Assembly: GCA_002419365.1 (NCBI GenBank)
Contig: DIGA01000046.1
Location: 1 to 5,311 of the forward strand
Origin: Mageeibacillus sp. UBA5734
GTDB lineage: Bacteria > Bacillota > Clostridia > Saccharofermentanales > UBA5734
Direction of reading: 5' to 3'
Length of the DNA stretch: 5,311 nucleotides
Made by a program: the position numbers and the translations under genes. Position 1 is the first letter of the stretch. Each line of letters begins with the position of its first letter. Positions 5,187 to 5,311 of the stretch are shown here, piece after piece. Below the pieces are notes generated by a model. That model saw nothing but the letters and a program-made list of their open reading frames with translations, was not told where the DNA came from and did no database searches.

Positions 5187-5311
5187 CTACGCCAGTAGCA
5201 GGCGCATGCCCTCTCTCCTGATATTGATACTGGCATTGTAATCCCGGTTGATCACTGCACCACATGCCTCACAGTGATAGGTGCGCTCTGATAAGTCCAA
5301 AGTCTTTTTCG
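5187..5311 (-). CDS. tnpB: TnpB (RNA-guided nuclease of IS200/IS605), C-terminal 40 residues only
   Basis: The minus strand enters the window in frame at 5309 and stops at TAG (5189-5187), giving 40 residues ending in RREGMRLLLA. The segment DLSERTYHCEACGAVINRDYNASINI is the classic TnpB tail: the second CxxC of the zinc ribbon (CEAC) and NRDYNAS, whose Asp is the last catalytic residue of the RuvC domain. TnpB is an RNA-guided DNA endonuclease, ancestral to Cas12, that helps the element persist after excision. The rest of the protein lies beyond the right edge, so intactness of the other RuvC residues cannot be judged. It reads towards ypfJ, so read-through into that operon is possible. There is no start codon inside the window. 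Confidence 0.93.
   Translation of the reverse strand, partial: KKTLDLSERTYHCEACGAVINRDYNASINIRREGMRLLLA

Larger units (their letters stand above)
5070..5311 (-). mobile_element. Right end of an IS200/IS605-type element (partial)
   Basis: The segment contains the tnpB 3' end, a structured tail and a subterminal hairpin, in the order expected at the right end of IS200/IS605 elements. The hairpin is CCCCCACTT (5111-5103) pairing with AAGTGG-T-GGG (5098-5089), nine pairs with one bulged T and a CTAA loop. Such foldbacks are the single-strand binding sites of the Y1 transposase TnpA. These elements have no terminal inverted repeats and make no target duplication, so the exact border (about 5070-5088) cannot be read here. 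The left part and any tnpA are beyond the window. Confidence 0.8.

Overview
The window is about 5.3 kb of ordinary-looking bacterial chromosome with compact genes and mixed strands. Several things point to a flagellated, c-di-GMP-signalling, probably Gram-positive-type bacterium of the Firmicutes/Clostridia kind: a flagellar rod gene behind a class I c-di-GMP riboswitch, a DgkA of the Gram-positive type, strong GGAGG-type ribosome binding sites, and an IS200/IS605 element. This assignment is an inference; no marker gene proves it.

Left part (1-780, minus strand): flgB, the proximal rod protein, runs towards the left edge. It sits behind a long leader containing a near-perfect TTGACA/TATAAT promoter, a c-di-GMP-I (GEMM) aptamer and a rho-independent terminator, in that order. 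This is a complete riboswitch that should let c-di-GMP decide whether the flagellar transcript is made. The visible flgB frame ends early, just at the window edge, and may be frameshifted.

Middle (780-3597): a minus-strand GH18 chitinase-like enzyme with an N-terminal membrane anchor and a long Pro-Thr linker. It is divergent from a plus-strand MscS mechanosensitive channel gene. The gap between them holds a two-part inverted repeat lying between the candidate promoters. The mscS gene converges on the next operon with a gap of only 21 bp.

Right part (3598-5311, minus strand): a two-gene unit of a YpfJ-family zinc metallopeptidase followed by dgkA, with a 20-nt tandem repeat/hairpin in its leader. 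Beyond that lies the right end of an IS200/IS605-type element: the last 40 codons of tnpB (second zinc-ribbon CxxC and RuvC Asp), then a structured region expected to be the omega RNA scaffold, and the right-end hairpin. The omega RNA guide would be read from the chromosomal DNA just before ypfJ.

I see no wholly new system. The best signals are the riboswitch-terminator-flgB unit and the tnpB/omega RNA end, which has no full ORF in this window.
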